A model generated the notes under the pieces. It made no database searches. It saw only the letters and a list, made by a program, of their open reading frames with translations, and was not told the origin of the DNA. Position numbers and translations under genes: made by a program. A stretch of DNA of 14,652 nt from an uncultured Lachnospiraceae bacterium (GTDB taxonomy: Bacteria; Bacillota; Clostridia; Lachnospirales; Lachnospiraceae): the NCBI GenBank assembly GCA_949283905.1, contig CASDUB010000094.1:1-14652 (forward strand). The letters run 5' to 3'. Below, in pieces: positions 6,712 through 13,776 of this stretch; position 1 is the first letter of the stretch, and the number at the start of each line of letters is the position of its first letter.

Positions 6712-8100
6712 ATGACTGTTAATATTGAAGCGGAAGTCTCGGTAGATCTTGACTTTGATTATAAAAAAATCGCTAAAAGAGTCATTGAACATATTCTTGA
6801 CAGTCAGGGATTTCCGTATGAATCTGAAGTATCGCTTCTTATAACAGATAATGAGGGAATACAGGAGATCAACAGAGAGCAGAGAGGAATTGACAGTCCG
6901 ACAGACGTTCTTTCATTTCCGATGATAGAGTATAACGAGCCGGGGGTTTTTGATGTTATTGATGAAGATGACGACAATTTTAATCCTGAGACCGGCGAAG
7001 TTATTCTTGGAGATATCGTGATCTCAATCGATAAGGTTAAAGAACAGGCAAAGGAGTACGGACATTCGGAAAAAAGAGAATTTGCTTTTCTTTTAGCTCA
7101 CAGTATGTTCCATCTTCTCGGTTACGATCATGTCGATTCTGAAGAAGATGCGAAGATAATGGAGGAAAAACAGGAGCAGGCTCTTGAAGAACTCGGAATA
7201 ACGAGACACAGCAGCTCGGTGTCTGATGATACAAGAGAAAATTTTATAAAAAAAGAAAGAATAGTAATAAAGATCGGTTCTTCTTCACTTACCCATAAAG
7301 ATACCGGAAAACTCGATCTTATAAAACTTGAAATCCTTGTAAGAGAGCTGAGTGATTTAAGAAATCAGGGAAAAGAAGTTATACTTGTTTCTTCCGGAGC
7401 CATAATGGTAGGAAGGGATACTCTCGGATTTACGCGCAAACCTAAAAATGTTTCGGAAAGTCAGGCCTGTGCTTCGGTAGGACAGGCTAAGCTCATGATG
7501 ATATATCAGAAGCTGTTTTCTGAATATAATCAGATCTGCAGCCAGGTTCTTCTTACAAAAACCAATATGCTTGACAGATTAAACAGATTTAACGCGCGAA
7601 ATACTTTTAATCAGCTGTTATCTTACGGAGTAATTCCTATCGTAAATGAAAACGATACGGTTGCGACAAGAGAGATCAATAATATGTCTGTATTCGGAGA
7701 CAATGACACTCTTTCGGCGGTCGTTGCTTCTCTTGTAGGTGCCGATATGCTTATTCTGTTATCAGACATAGACGGTCTTTATACCGATAATCCGAGAGAA
7801 AATCCTGATGCTGAATTTGTCGAACTCGTTGAAAAACTGAATGATAAATTTATGCAGATGGGAAAAGACTCTGCGGGCAGCAGTTTCGGCACAGGCGGCA
7901 TGGCGACAAAGCTGATGGCTGCCAAGATCGCTACATCGGCAGGCGCCGATATGGTTATTGCAAACGGAGATGATTTTCATATCATCCATGAGATCATAGC
8001 CGGCAAACATTACGGAACTGTTTTCCTGGCAGACCCCAAGGATGAAAAATATGTGCTTGATTGTATTAAAAGTTATAATCAGCGTTACAACAAAAATTGA
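6712..8100 (+). CDS. ybeY-proB: Fusion of endoribonuclease YbeY and glutamate 5-kinase ProB
   Basis: One uninterrupted 462-codon frame carries two complete, unrelated enzymes. Residues 1 to about 164 are YbeY, the metal-dependent RNase of 16S rRNA 3'-end maturation: QRGIDSPTDVLSFP at 57-70 and the zinc motif HSMFHLLGYDH, with His130, His134 and His140. After a short Ser/Asp-rich joint, residues about 182-441 are glutamate 5-kinase, which makes gamma-glutamyl phosphate for proline synthesis: KIGSSSLT at 187-194, SSGA at 228-231, VNENDTV at 311-317, FGDND at 328-332, SDIDGLYT at 351-358 and GTGGMATK at 393-400. The C-terminal PUA domain of longer ProB proteins is absent. An in-frame GTG at 7219 (residue 170) would give a near-normal ProB N-terminus, but its upstream sequence is a poor ribosome binding site. 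The product could thus be a bifunctional protein, or two proteins made by internal initiation or cleavage. No proA is in the window. Confidence 0.93.
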   Translation: MTVNIEAEVSVDLDFDYKKIAKRVIEHILDSQGFPYESEVSLLITDNEGIQEINREQRGIDSPTDVLSFPMIEYNEPGVFDVIDEDDDNFNPETGEVILGDIVISIDKVKEQAKEYGHSEKREFAFLLAHSMFHLLGYDHVDSEEDAKIMEEKQEQALEELGITRHSSSVSDDTRENFIKKERIVIKIGSSSLTHKDTGKLDLIKLEILVRELSDLRNQGKEVILVSSGAIMVGRDTLGFTRKPKNVSESQACASVGQAKLMMIYQKLFSEYNQICSQVLLTKTNMLDRLNRFNARNTFNQLLSYGVIPIVNENDTVATREINNMSVFGDNDTLSAVVASLVGADMLILLSDIDGLYTDNPRENPDAEFVELVEKLNDKFMQMGKDSAGSSFGTGGMATKLMAAKIATSAGADMVIANGDDFHIIHEIIAGKHYGTVFLADPKDEKYVLDCIKSYNQRYNKN

Positions 8101-8120
8101 TACGCAGGAGAGTATTACGT

Positions 8121-8342
8121 ATGGATATCGCAAGAATAAACGAATTGGCGCGCAAAGCTAAATCTGTCGGACTAACGCCTGAAGAAAAAGAAGAGCAGGC
8201 AAAGCTCCGTGCCGAATATATCGCTAATATAAGAGCGAATATACGTGCTCAGCTTGAAAATATCGATATTGAAGAGCCTGACGGTACAATAGTAAATGTC
8301 GGAGAGCGTCACAGACAAAAATACGGGACAAAAACCAGTTAA
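8121..8342 (+). CDS. DUF896 (YnzC/UPF0291) family small protein
   Basis: The 73-residue, highly charged helical protein begins MDIARINELARKAKSVGLTP, the signature of the DUF896 family found across Firmicutes, and ends with a GERHRQKYG segment. Family members are short helical-hairpin proteins without an established biochemical activity; some are linked to the SOS regulon in Bacillus. AGGAG at 8106-8110 lies 10 bases before ATG 8121. An upstream in-frame TTG at 8097 overlaps the ybeY-proB stop and has no suitable binding site. The gap of 20 bases suggests co-transcription with ybeY-proB. No convincing terminator follows it. Confidence 0.85.
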   Translation: MDIARINELARKAKSVGLTPEEKEEQAKLRAEYIANIRANIRAQLENIDIEEPDGTIVNVGERHRQKYGTKTS

Positions 8343-8361
8343 ACAGAAAAAGTTTTTATGT

Positions 8362-8377
8362 ATAACAAATTTGTTAT
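8362..8377. promoter_or_regulatory. Perfect 16-bp palindrome, possible operator
   Basis: ATAACAAATTTGTTAT is its own reverse complement. It lies 20 bases after the DUF896 stop and about 45 bases before the -35 box at 8422. No T-tract follows, so it is not a terminator. It contains TAACAA and TTGTTA half-sites, but in the opposite order to a Rex operator. A dimeric regulator could bind here; which one is unknown. Confidence 0.4.
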
Positions 8378-8421
8378 GCTTAAAAATAAAAAAATTATAT
8401 ATAACGCAGCAAAAAAACGTA

Positions 8422-8450
8422 TTGACAATTTTTTGTCAAATTATTATAGT
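8422..8450 (+). promoter_or_regulatory. Near-consensus sigma-A promoter for the butyryl-CoA cluster
   Basis: A perfect TTGACA -35 box (8422-8427), a 17-base spacer and TATAGT (8445-8450) predict a start near 8457 and a leader of about 155 bases before thl. The -35 box is inside a dyad, TTGACAA-TTTT-TTGTCAA (8422-8439), with the same 7-4-7 layout as a Rex operator and 10 of 14 positions matching. A bound repressor would block this promoter directly. Confidence 0.75.
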
Positions 8451-8461
8451 TAATATCGTGG

Positions 8462-8479
8462 TTGATAAAATTATAACAA
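8462..8479. promoter_or_regulatory. Candidate Rex operator
   Basis: TTGATAA-AATT-ATAACAA matches 12 of 14 defined positions of the clostridial Rex consensus TTGTTAA-N4-TTAACAA. It lies at about +6 to +23 relative to the start predicted from the promoter at 8422-8450, a normal place for repression. Rex releases DNA when NADH is high and is known to control thl-crt-bcd-etf genes in Clostridium. No rex gene is in the window. Confidence 0.6.
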
Positions 8480-8512
8480 TCTCGATGTTGACTTTACTCA
8501 TGATTAAAAATC

Positions 8513-8530
8513 GGTTTGAATTTTTAACAA
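8513..8530. promoter_or_regulatory. Weak second Rex-like site
   Basis: GGTTTGA-ATTT-TTAACAA has a perfect right half-site but only 3 of 7 matches in the left one. It lies just upstream of the extended -10 promoter at 8557. By itself it is weak; its interest is the proximity to the better site at 8462. Confidence 0.25.
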
Positions 8531-8556
8531 ATAAAACTGTAATATATACAAATATA

Positions 8557-8565
8557 TGTTATAAT
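8557..8565 (+). promoter_or_regulatory. thl: Extended -10 promoter close to thl
   Basis: TG-T-TATAAT is a full extended -10 element; the -35 at 17 bases upstream is poor (CTGTAA). The predicted start near 8572 would give a leader of about 40 bases. This could be a second promoter of the cluster, proximal to the gene. Confidence 0.55.
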
Positions 8566-8568
8566 TAG

Positions 8569-8586
8569 TTAATTAAAATTAATTAA
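8569..8586. repeat. Dyad TTAATTAA-AA-TTAATTAA at the proximal start site
   Basis: Two identical 8-base palindromes are separated by two A residues, ending 13 bases before the AAGGAGG of thl. The position, over the predicted start of the proximal promoter, would suit an operator or a standby element. It could also be chance in a sequence this rich in A and T. Confidence 0.4.
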
Positions 8587-8612
8587 TTGTATAATTCTAA
8601 GGAGGATTAGAA

Positions 8613-9794
8613 ATGAGTAAAGTAGTTTTAGCAGGCGCTTGCAGAACACCTATCGGAAAAATGGGAGGAGCATTAAGCAAAGTTCCTGCAGCTGAGTTGG
8701 GATCAATCGTTATCAAAGAGGCGCTTAAACGCGCTAATGTTCCTGCTGATCAGGTTGATATGGTATATATGGGATGCGTTATCCAGGCAGGTCTTGGACA
8801 GAACGTTGCACGTCAGGCATCTATTAAAGCAGGTCTTCCTAATGAAGTTCCGGCTGTTACTGTTAACGTTGTTTGCGGTTCAGGTCTTAACTGCGTAAAT
8901 ATGGGCGCAGCTCTTATCGAGTCAGGCCAGGCAGATATCGTTGTTGCCGGAGGTATGGAGAACATGTCTTTAGCTCCATATGCGGTAATGAACGGACGTT
9001 ACGGATACAGAATGAACAACGGCGTTTTAGTTGATACAATGATTAACGACGCTCTTTGGGATGCTTTCAATCAGTATCATATGATGATCACTGCTGAAAA
9101 TGTAGCTGAAAAATGGGGACTTACAAGAGAAGAACTTGATGAGTTCGCGGCTAATTCACAGCAGAAATGCGAAGCAGCTGTTAATTCAGGCAGATTTGAC
9201 GATGAGATCGTACCTGTACCTGTTAAAGTTAAAAAAGAGATCGTTGAAGTTACAAAAGATGAAGGACCTCGTCCGGGAACTACAGCAGAGTCACTTTCAA
9301 AACTTAAATGCTGTTCAGGCAAAAAAGAAGGCGGCGTAGTTACGGCAGGTAACGCATCAGGTATCAACGACGGTGCGGCAGCGGTAGTTCTTATGTCTGA
9401 AGAAAAAGCAAAAGAACTCGGATGCGAAGTTATGGGTACATGGGTAGCCGGAGCTCTTGGCGGCGTTGATCCTGCTATCATGGGTGTCGGCCCTGTTGCA
9501 TCAACAAAGAAAGTACTTGCAAAAACAGGTCTTTCAATCGACGATATGGATCTTATCGAAGCAAACGAGGCTTTTGCTGCTCAGTCTGTTGCAGTAGCAA
9601 GAGATCTTGGATTCGATATGAGCAAGGTAAATGTTAACGGCGGTGCTATCGCCCTCGGACATCCGGTTGGCGCTTCAGGATGCCGTATCCTTGTTACACT
9701 CCTTCATGAGATGAAGAAGAGAGATGCTAAGAGAGGACTTGCTACGCTTTGTATCGGCGGCGGAATGGGATGCTCTACTATCGTTGAAAGATAA
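8613..9794 (+). CDS. thl: Acetyl-CoA C-acetyltransferase (thiolase)
   Basis: The enzyme joins two acetyl-CoA into acetoacetyl-CoA, the first step of butyrate formation. The 393-residue product has the normal biosynthetic thiolase length. It shows the nucleophile Cys88 in NVVCGSGL, His350 in [15 protein letters not shown] and the second catalytic Cys380 in CIGGGMG. GGMENMS and the NEAFAAQ loop are also intact. A perfect AAGGAGG lies 7 bases before the ATG, suggesting high expression. It is the first gene of the cluster and is driven by the promoters at 8422-8450 and 8557-8565; Rex-type redox control is inferred. In Clostridium acetobutylicum ThlA the equivalent active-site cysteines can form a redox-sensitive disulfide. 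Both are present here, but whether the switch exists is unknown. Confidence 0.97.
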   Translation: MSKVVLAGACRTPIGKMGGALSKVPAAELGSIVIKEALKRANVPADQVDMVYMGCVIQAGLGQNVARQASIKAGLPNEVPAVTVNVVCGSGLNCVNMGAALIESGQADIVVAGGMENMSLAPYAVMNGRYGYRMNNGVLVDTMINDALWDAFNQYHMMITAENVAEKWGLTREELDEFAANSQQKCEAAVNSGRFDDEIVPVPVKVKKEIVEVTKDEGPRPGTTAESLSKLKCCSGKKEGGVVTAGNASGINDGAAAVVLMSEEKAKELGCEVMGTWVAGALGGVDPAIMGVGPVASTKKVLAKTGLSIDDMDLIEANEAFAAQSVAVARDLGFDMSKVNVNGGAIALGHPVGASGCRILVTLLHEMKKRDAKRGLATLCIGGGMGCSTIVER

Positions 9795-9835
9795 AACCTG
9801 AGTTTATTATTTTTCATAGAAAGAGAGGTTGTCAC

Positions 9836-10612
9836 ATGAAGTATATTTTATATGAAGTCATTGATTCAGTCGGCGTAATCACAATTAATCGTCCGGAAGC
9901 TCTTAATGCCTTAAACACACAGGTATTATCAGAGATCAAAGAGACACTTCATAACGTTGATATAGACAGTGTAAGATGTCTTATTATCACAGGTTCCGGT
10001 CAAAAAGCCTTTGTTGCAGGCGCTGATATAGCTGAGATGAGTTCGATGACAAAAGCTGAAGCTGAAGCATTCGGTAAATTTGGAAATGATACTTTTCTTG
10101 ATATTGAAAAATTTCCGATTCCTGTTATTGCAGCAGTAAACGGCTTTGCTCTCGGCGGCGGATGTGAAATCTCTCTTGCGTGTGACATTCGTCTCTGTTC
10201 TGATAACGCTGTATTCGGACAGCCGGAGGTAGGCCTCGGCATAACTCCGGGATTCGGCGGAACTCAGAGACTTGTGAGAGTTGTAGGTCTCAGTATGGCA
10301 AAAGAAATGATATATACTGCCGGAAATATCAAGGCTGACCAGGCTTTAAGGATCGGACTTGTAAACAATGTTTATCCTCAGGAAGAGCTTATGGAACAGG
10401 CTATGAAGCTTGCAAAAAAGATAGCGAGAAATGCGCCTATAGCCGTGAGAAACTGTAAACAGGCTATCAATGAAGGTATTTCTCATGATATTGATAACGC
10501 TGTAGTTATTGAGGAAAAACTTTTCAGCAGCTGCTTTGAGACTCATGACCAGATTGAAGGTATGTCTGCTTTTCTTGAAAAGAGAAAAGAAAAAGTATTT
10601 TTAAATAAATAA
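9836..10612 (+). CDS. crt: 3-hydroxybutyryl-CoA dehydratase (crotonase)
   Basis: The 258-residue protein is a standard enoyl-CoA hydratase. Its context makes the crotonyl-CoA-forming dehydration of 3-hydroxybutyryl-CoA the likely reaction. The oxyanion-hole and CoA-binding segment AFVAGADIAEM is at 58-68. The two catalytic glutamates are Glu111 in GGGCE and Glu131 in FGQPE, and GFGGTQRL follows. AAGAGAGG precedes the ATG. It lies 41 bases after thl, without a terminator between them. A gene for the enzyme that should supply its substrate (hbd) is neither before nor after it. A 121-base gap with a strong hairpin separates it from bcd. Confidence 0.95.
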   Translation: MKYILYEVIDSVGVITINRPEALNALNTQVLSEIKETLHNVDIDSVRCLIITGSGQKAFVAGADIAEMSSMTKAEAEAFGKFGNDTFLDIEKFPIPVIAAVNGFALGGGCEISLACDIRLCSDNAVFGQPEVGLGITPGFGGTQRLVRVVGLSMAKEMIYTAGNIKADQALRIGLVNNVYPQEELMEQAMKLAKKIARNAPIAVRNCKQAINEGISHDIDNAVVIEEKLFSSCFETHDQIEGMSAFLEKRKEKVFLNK

Positions 10613-10626
10613 ATTTCTGGTACTAA

Positions 10627-10668
10627 CCGTTTTGTGAGACTGCAAGAGCTGGCGGTCTTGCAAAACGG
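10627..10668 (+). ncRNA. 17-bp hairpin in the crt-bcd gap
   Basis: CCGTTTTGTGAGACTGC (10627-10643) pairs over its full length with GCGGTCTTGCAAAACGG (10652-10668), using three G-U wobbles, around an 8-base loop. No T-tract follows, so it is not a normal terminator. An RNase-processing or mRNA-stabilising element that sets bcd-etf levels apart from thl-crt, or the scar of a lost gene, would both fit. The type label is approximate: this is an mRNA structure, not a shown separate RNA. Confidence 0.6.
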
Positions 10669-10733
10669 ATGTATATTTGAGGTTACTCAAAAATATTAAT
10701 TAATGGTAACAAAGAGAGTTTGGAGGAGAAAAA

Positions 10734-11891
10734 ATGGATTTCACATTAGACAAGAAACATTCTATGGCCAGATCTTTGTTCAGAGAGTTTGCCGAAAATG
10801 AGGTAAAACCACTCGCTCAGGAGGTCGATGAAACAGAACAGTTCCCTGTAGAGACTGTTAAGAAGATGGCTAGATACGGATTCATGGGAATCCCGGTTCC
10901 GAAAGAGTATGGCGGACAGGGATGCGATATTCTTACATACGCTATGTGCGTAGAAGAATTATCGAAAGTATGCGGAACAACAGGAGTTATTGTATCAGCT
11001 CATACATCACTCTGCATTGATCCTATCCTTACATTCGGAACAGAAGAACAGAAACAGAAATATGTTGTTCCTCTTGCAAAGGGCGAAAAACTCGGTGCAT
11101 TCGGTCTTACAGAGCCGGGCGCAGGTACAGACGCTCAGGGACAGCAGACAAAAGCCGTATTTGATGAAGCTACAAATGAATGGGTTATTAACGGTTCAAA
11201 ATGCTTTATCACAAACGGATCTTATGCCGATGTTTATATCGTAATCGCCGTTACAGGTATGATCGAAAAACGCGGCAGAATGCAGAAAGAGATTTCAGCA
11301 TTCATCGTAGAAAAAGGAACTCCGGGATTCACATTCGGAACAAAAGAGAAGAAGATGGGTATCCGCGGATCAGCTACATATGAACTTATCTTTACAGACT
11401 GCCGTATTCCGGCTGAGAATCTTCTCGGACAGAAGGGCAAAGGCTTTAATATCGCTATGCATACACTCGATGGCGGACGTATCGGTATCGCTGCACAGGC
11501 ACTCGGCCTTGCTGAAGGCGCTCTTGAAAGAACAGTTGCTTATGTTAAAGAAAGAAAACAGTTTGGCAGAGAAATCGCTAAATTCCAGAATACACAGTTC
11601 CAGCTTGCTGATATGGCAACAAAAGCAAAAGCTGCTCAGTTGTTAGTATACAGAGCTGCTATGGCTAAAAGCACACAGGACAGATACAGCGTAGAAGCTG
11701 CTATGGCTAAACTTTACGCTGCAGAAGCCGCAATGGAGATTACTACAAAAGCTGTTCAGCTTCACGGCGGTTACGGATACATCAGAGAGTATGAAGTAGA
11801 GCGTATGATGCGTGATGCTAAGATCACAGAAATCTACGAAGGAACATCAGAAGTTCAGCGTATGGTAATTTCAGCTGATTTGTTGAAGTAA
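10734..11891 (+). CDS. bcd: Butyryl-CoA dehydrogenase (acyl-CoA dehydrogenase)
   Basis: The 385-residue flavoprotein reduces crotonyl-CoA to butyryl-CoA. Features of short-chain acyl-CoA dehydrogenases are present: the LGAFGLTEPGAGTDA flavin and substrate segment, GSKCFITNGSYADVY, the RKQFGREIAKFQ helix, LHGGYGYIREYEVER near the C-terminus, and the catalytic base Glu369 in EIYEGTSEVQ, which corresponds to Glu367/368 of characterised enzymes. GGAGGAG lies 5 bases before the ATG. Placement directly before etfB and etfA, 16 and 17 bases apart, implies a Bcd-EtfAB complex. In Clostridia this couples crotonyl-CoA reduction by NADH to ferredoxin reduction. Bifurcation is inferred from family and context, not seen directly. 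Confidence 0.96.
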   Translation: MDFTLDKKHSMARSLFREFAENEVKPLAQEVDETEQFPVETVKKMARYGFMGIPVPKEYGGQGCDILTYAMCVEELSKVCGTTGVIVSAHTSLCIDPILTFGTEEQKQKYVVPLAKGEKLGAFGLTEPGAGTDAQGQQTKAVFDEATNEWVINGSKCFITNGSYADVYIVIAVTGMIEKRGRMQKEISAFIVEKGTPGFTFGTKEKKMGIRGSATYELIFTDCRIPAENLLGQKGKGFNIAMHTLDGGRIGIAAQALGLAEGALERTVAYVKERKQFGREIAKFQNTQFQLADMATKAKAAQLLVYRAAMAKSTQDRYSVEAAMAKLYAAEAAMEITTKAVQLHGGYGYIREYEVERMMRDAKITEIYEGTSEVQRMVISADLLK

Positions 11892-11907
11892 TTGGGAGGA
11901 TAATAAC

Positions 11908-12693
11908 GTGAAAATAGTTGTTTGTATTAAACAGGTACCTGATACTAAAGGCGGCGTTGCTTTTAACCCGGACGGTACATTAAACAGAGCTGCTATGGAA
12001 ACAATCATGAATCCGGATGACAAAGCCGGACTTGAAGCAGCATTAAGATTAAAAGATGAATACGGCGCAGAAGTTTCTGTTATTACAATGGGACTTCCAA
12101 AAGCTGCTGATGTGCTTCGTGAAGCACTTGCAATGGGCGCTGATAAAGCTTATCTTGAAACAGACCGTGTACTCGGCGGAGCTGATACATGGGCTACATC
12201 GCAGACAGTTGCCGCAGGATTAAGAAAACTTGATTATGATCTTATTATTACAGGCCGTCAGGCTATCGATGGAGATACAGCTCAGGTAGGACCGCAGATT
12301 TCAGAGCGTCTTAATATTCCTATCATCTCTTATGCAGAAGATCTTAAAATCGAGGGTGACAGTGTAATTGTTAAACGTGTATATGATGACAGATATCATA
12401 TCGTTAAAGCTAAAATGCCATGTCTTATTACAGCACTTGCTGAATTGGCAGAGCCTCGTTATATGACACCGGGCGGAATCTTTGACGCTTGTGACGCTGA
12501 AATCACTACATGGAGCAGAGCAGATCTTGATACACTTGATGATTCTAATGTGGGTCTTAAAGGATCTCCTACAAAGATCGCAAGAGCATCTGACAAAGTT
12601 CGTAAAGGCGCAGGAACAGTAGAGAAAAATCTTGACGCTGATGAAGCTGCTGCTTACATTTGCAACAAGTTACTTGAAAAACATATCATTTAA
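11908..12693 (+). CDS. etfB: Electron transfer flavoprotein, beta subunit
   Basis: This 261-residue EtfB starts at GTG, with GGGAGGA 7 bases upstream, and begins MKIVVCIKQVPDT, the typical family opening. It carries the VLREALAMGADKAYL segment and TGRQAIDGDTAQVG at 115-128, the block that lines the beta-subunit flavin site in bifurcating Etfs. In those proteins FAD replaces the AMP of the non-bifurcating forms. Together with the alpha subunit and Bcd it would take NADH electrons and split them between crotonyl-CoA and ferredoxin. Assignment to the bifurcating group is from the clostridial bcd context and this motif; a structural alignment of the flavin pocket would be the real test. Confidence 0.95.
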   Translation: MKIVVCIKQVPDTKGGVAFNPDGTLNRAAMETIMNPDDKAGLEAALRLKDEYGAEVSVITMGLPKAADVLREALAMGADKAYLETDRVLGGADTWATSQTVAAGLRKLDYDLIITGRQAIDGDTAQVGPQISERLNIPIISYAEDLKIEGDSVIVKRVYDDRYHIVKAKMPCLITALAELAEPRYMTPGGIFDACDAEITTWSRADLDTLDDSNVGLKGSPTKIARASDKVRKGAGTVEKNLDADEAAAYICNKLLEKHII

Positions 12694-12710
12694 TAAGGCG
12701 GTGTAAATTA

Positions 12711-13751
12711 ATGAATTTAGAAGAATACAAGGGCGTATATGTCTTCGCTCAGCAGGTTGACAATAAATTAAACGGTATTGCAATCGAATTAGTTTGCGAA
12801 GCTAAAAGATTAGCTGCTAAACTTGACACTTTTGTAGCAGCAATCGTTATTGGTAGTGGTATTAAAGGACTTGCTGATGAGCTCGGAGCATACGGCGCAG
12901 ATAAAGTTATCATAATTGATGATCCTGAACTTAAAGAGTACAGAACAGAGCCATATACTCATGCTCTTGCAAGTGCGATCAATGAATATAAACCTGACAT
13001 CCTTTTAGTAGGAGCTACAGCAATCGGACGTGATCTTGCTCCGAGAGTAGCTGCCCGTATCCATACAGGACTTACAGCTGACTGTACACAGCTTGAGATC
13101 AACGATTTCCCGATCGTTGCAAGACCTGGCGTAGAGCAGAAGCACAATCAGCTTCTTATGACTCGTCCTGCATTCGGCGGAAACACAATCGCAACTATTG
13201 CTTGTCCTGATTTCCGTCCTCAGATGGCAACAGTTCGTCCGGGCGTTATGCAGAGATCAGAGAAAACAGATAATAAAGCTGAAGTTATCGAATTTAATCC
13301 TGGATTCACACCTGATCACAACTATGTTGAGATCCTTGAAATTGTTAAAGAACTCAACAAAGTAGCTGATATCATGGACGCTAAGATCCTTGTTTCAGGC
13401 GGACGTGGAGTTGGTTCTGCTGAAAACTTCAAGATCCTCGAAGATCTTGCAGAGGCTCTCGGCGGACAGGTTTCATGTTCACGTGCAGTTGTAGATTCAG
13501 GTTGGAAACCAAAAGATCTTCAGGTTGGACAGACAGGTAAGACAGTTCGTCCTCAGGTTTACTTTGCAATCGGTATTTCAGGAGCTATCCAGCACCTTGC
13601 AGGTATGGAAGAATCAGATCTTATCATTGCTATCAACAAAGATGAGACAGCTCCTATCTTTGACGTAGCTGACTACGGAATTGTTGGAGATCTTAACAAG
13701 ATCGTTCCTAAGCTTACAGAACTTATTAAAGCTAACAAAAAAGAGGCTTAA
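12711..13751 (+). CDS. etfA: Electron transfer flavoprotein, alpha subunit
   Basis: The 346-residue EtfA completes the Etf pair. The N-terminal nucleotide-binding-like domain is followed by the C-terminal FAD domain with its conserved blocks: SGGRGVGSAENF at 229-240, SRAVVDSGW at 257-265, QVGQTGKTVRPQVYFAIGIS at 271-290, GAIQHLAGM at 291-299 and NKDETAPIF at 309-317. There is no N-terminal ferredoxin-like Cys cluster extension, so this is the short clostridial form. The binding site is AAGGCGGTG, 7 bases before the ATG. It is the last gene of the cluster and is followed by a 14-bp hairpin. Electrons delivered to ferredoxin could be used by Rnf or by an [FeFe]-hydrogenase; the maturation gene next door makes the latter attractive. 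Confidence 0.96.
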   Translation: MNLEEYKGVYVFAQQVDNKLNGIAIELVCEAKRLAAKLDTFVAAIVIGSGIKGLADELGAYGADKVIIIDDPELKEYRTEPYTHALASAINEYKPDILLVGATAIGRDLAPRVAARIHTGLTADCTQLEINDFPIVARPGVEQKHNQLLMTRPAFGGNTIATIACPDFRPQMATVRPGVMQRSEKTDNKAEVIEFNPGFTPDHNYVEILEIVKELNKVADIMDAKILVSGGRGVGSAENFKILEDLAEALGGQVSCSRAVVDSGWKPKDLQVGQTGKTVRPQVYFAIGISGAIQHLAGMEESDLIIAINKDETAPIFDVADYGIVGDLNKIVPKLTELIKANKKEA

Positions 13752-13776
13752 CAGCCACCTTCAAACTTCTTATACA

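Noticed and set aside
8296..8568. 90-codon open frame across the end of DUF896 and the control region
   Set aside because: Its product is Lys/Ile/Asn-rich low-complexity sequence as expected from AT-rich non-coding DNA, and it overlaps clear promoter elements; no family resemblance.
8590..8595. TATAAT as a third thl promoter
   Set aside because: A start 7 bases downstream would fall inside the AAGGAGG ribosome binding site and there is no -35 box.
10681..10712. GTAACAA upstream of bcd as a Rex half-site
   Set aside because: The matching left half-site is absent (1 of 7 positions).
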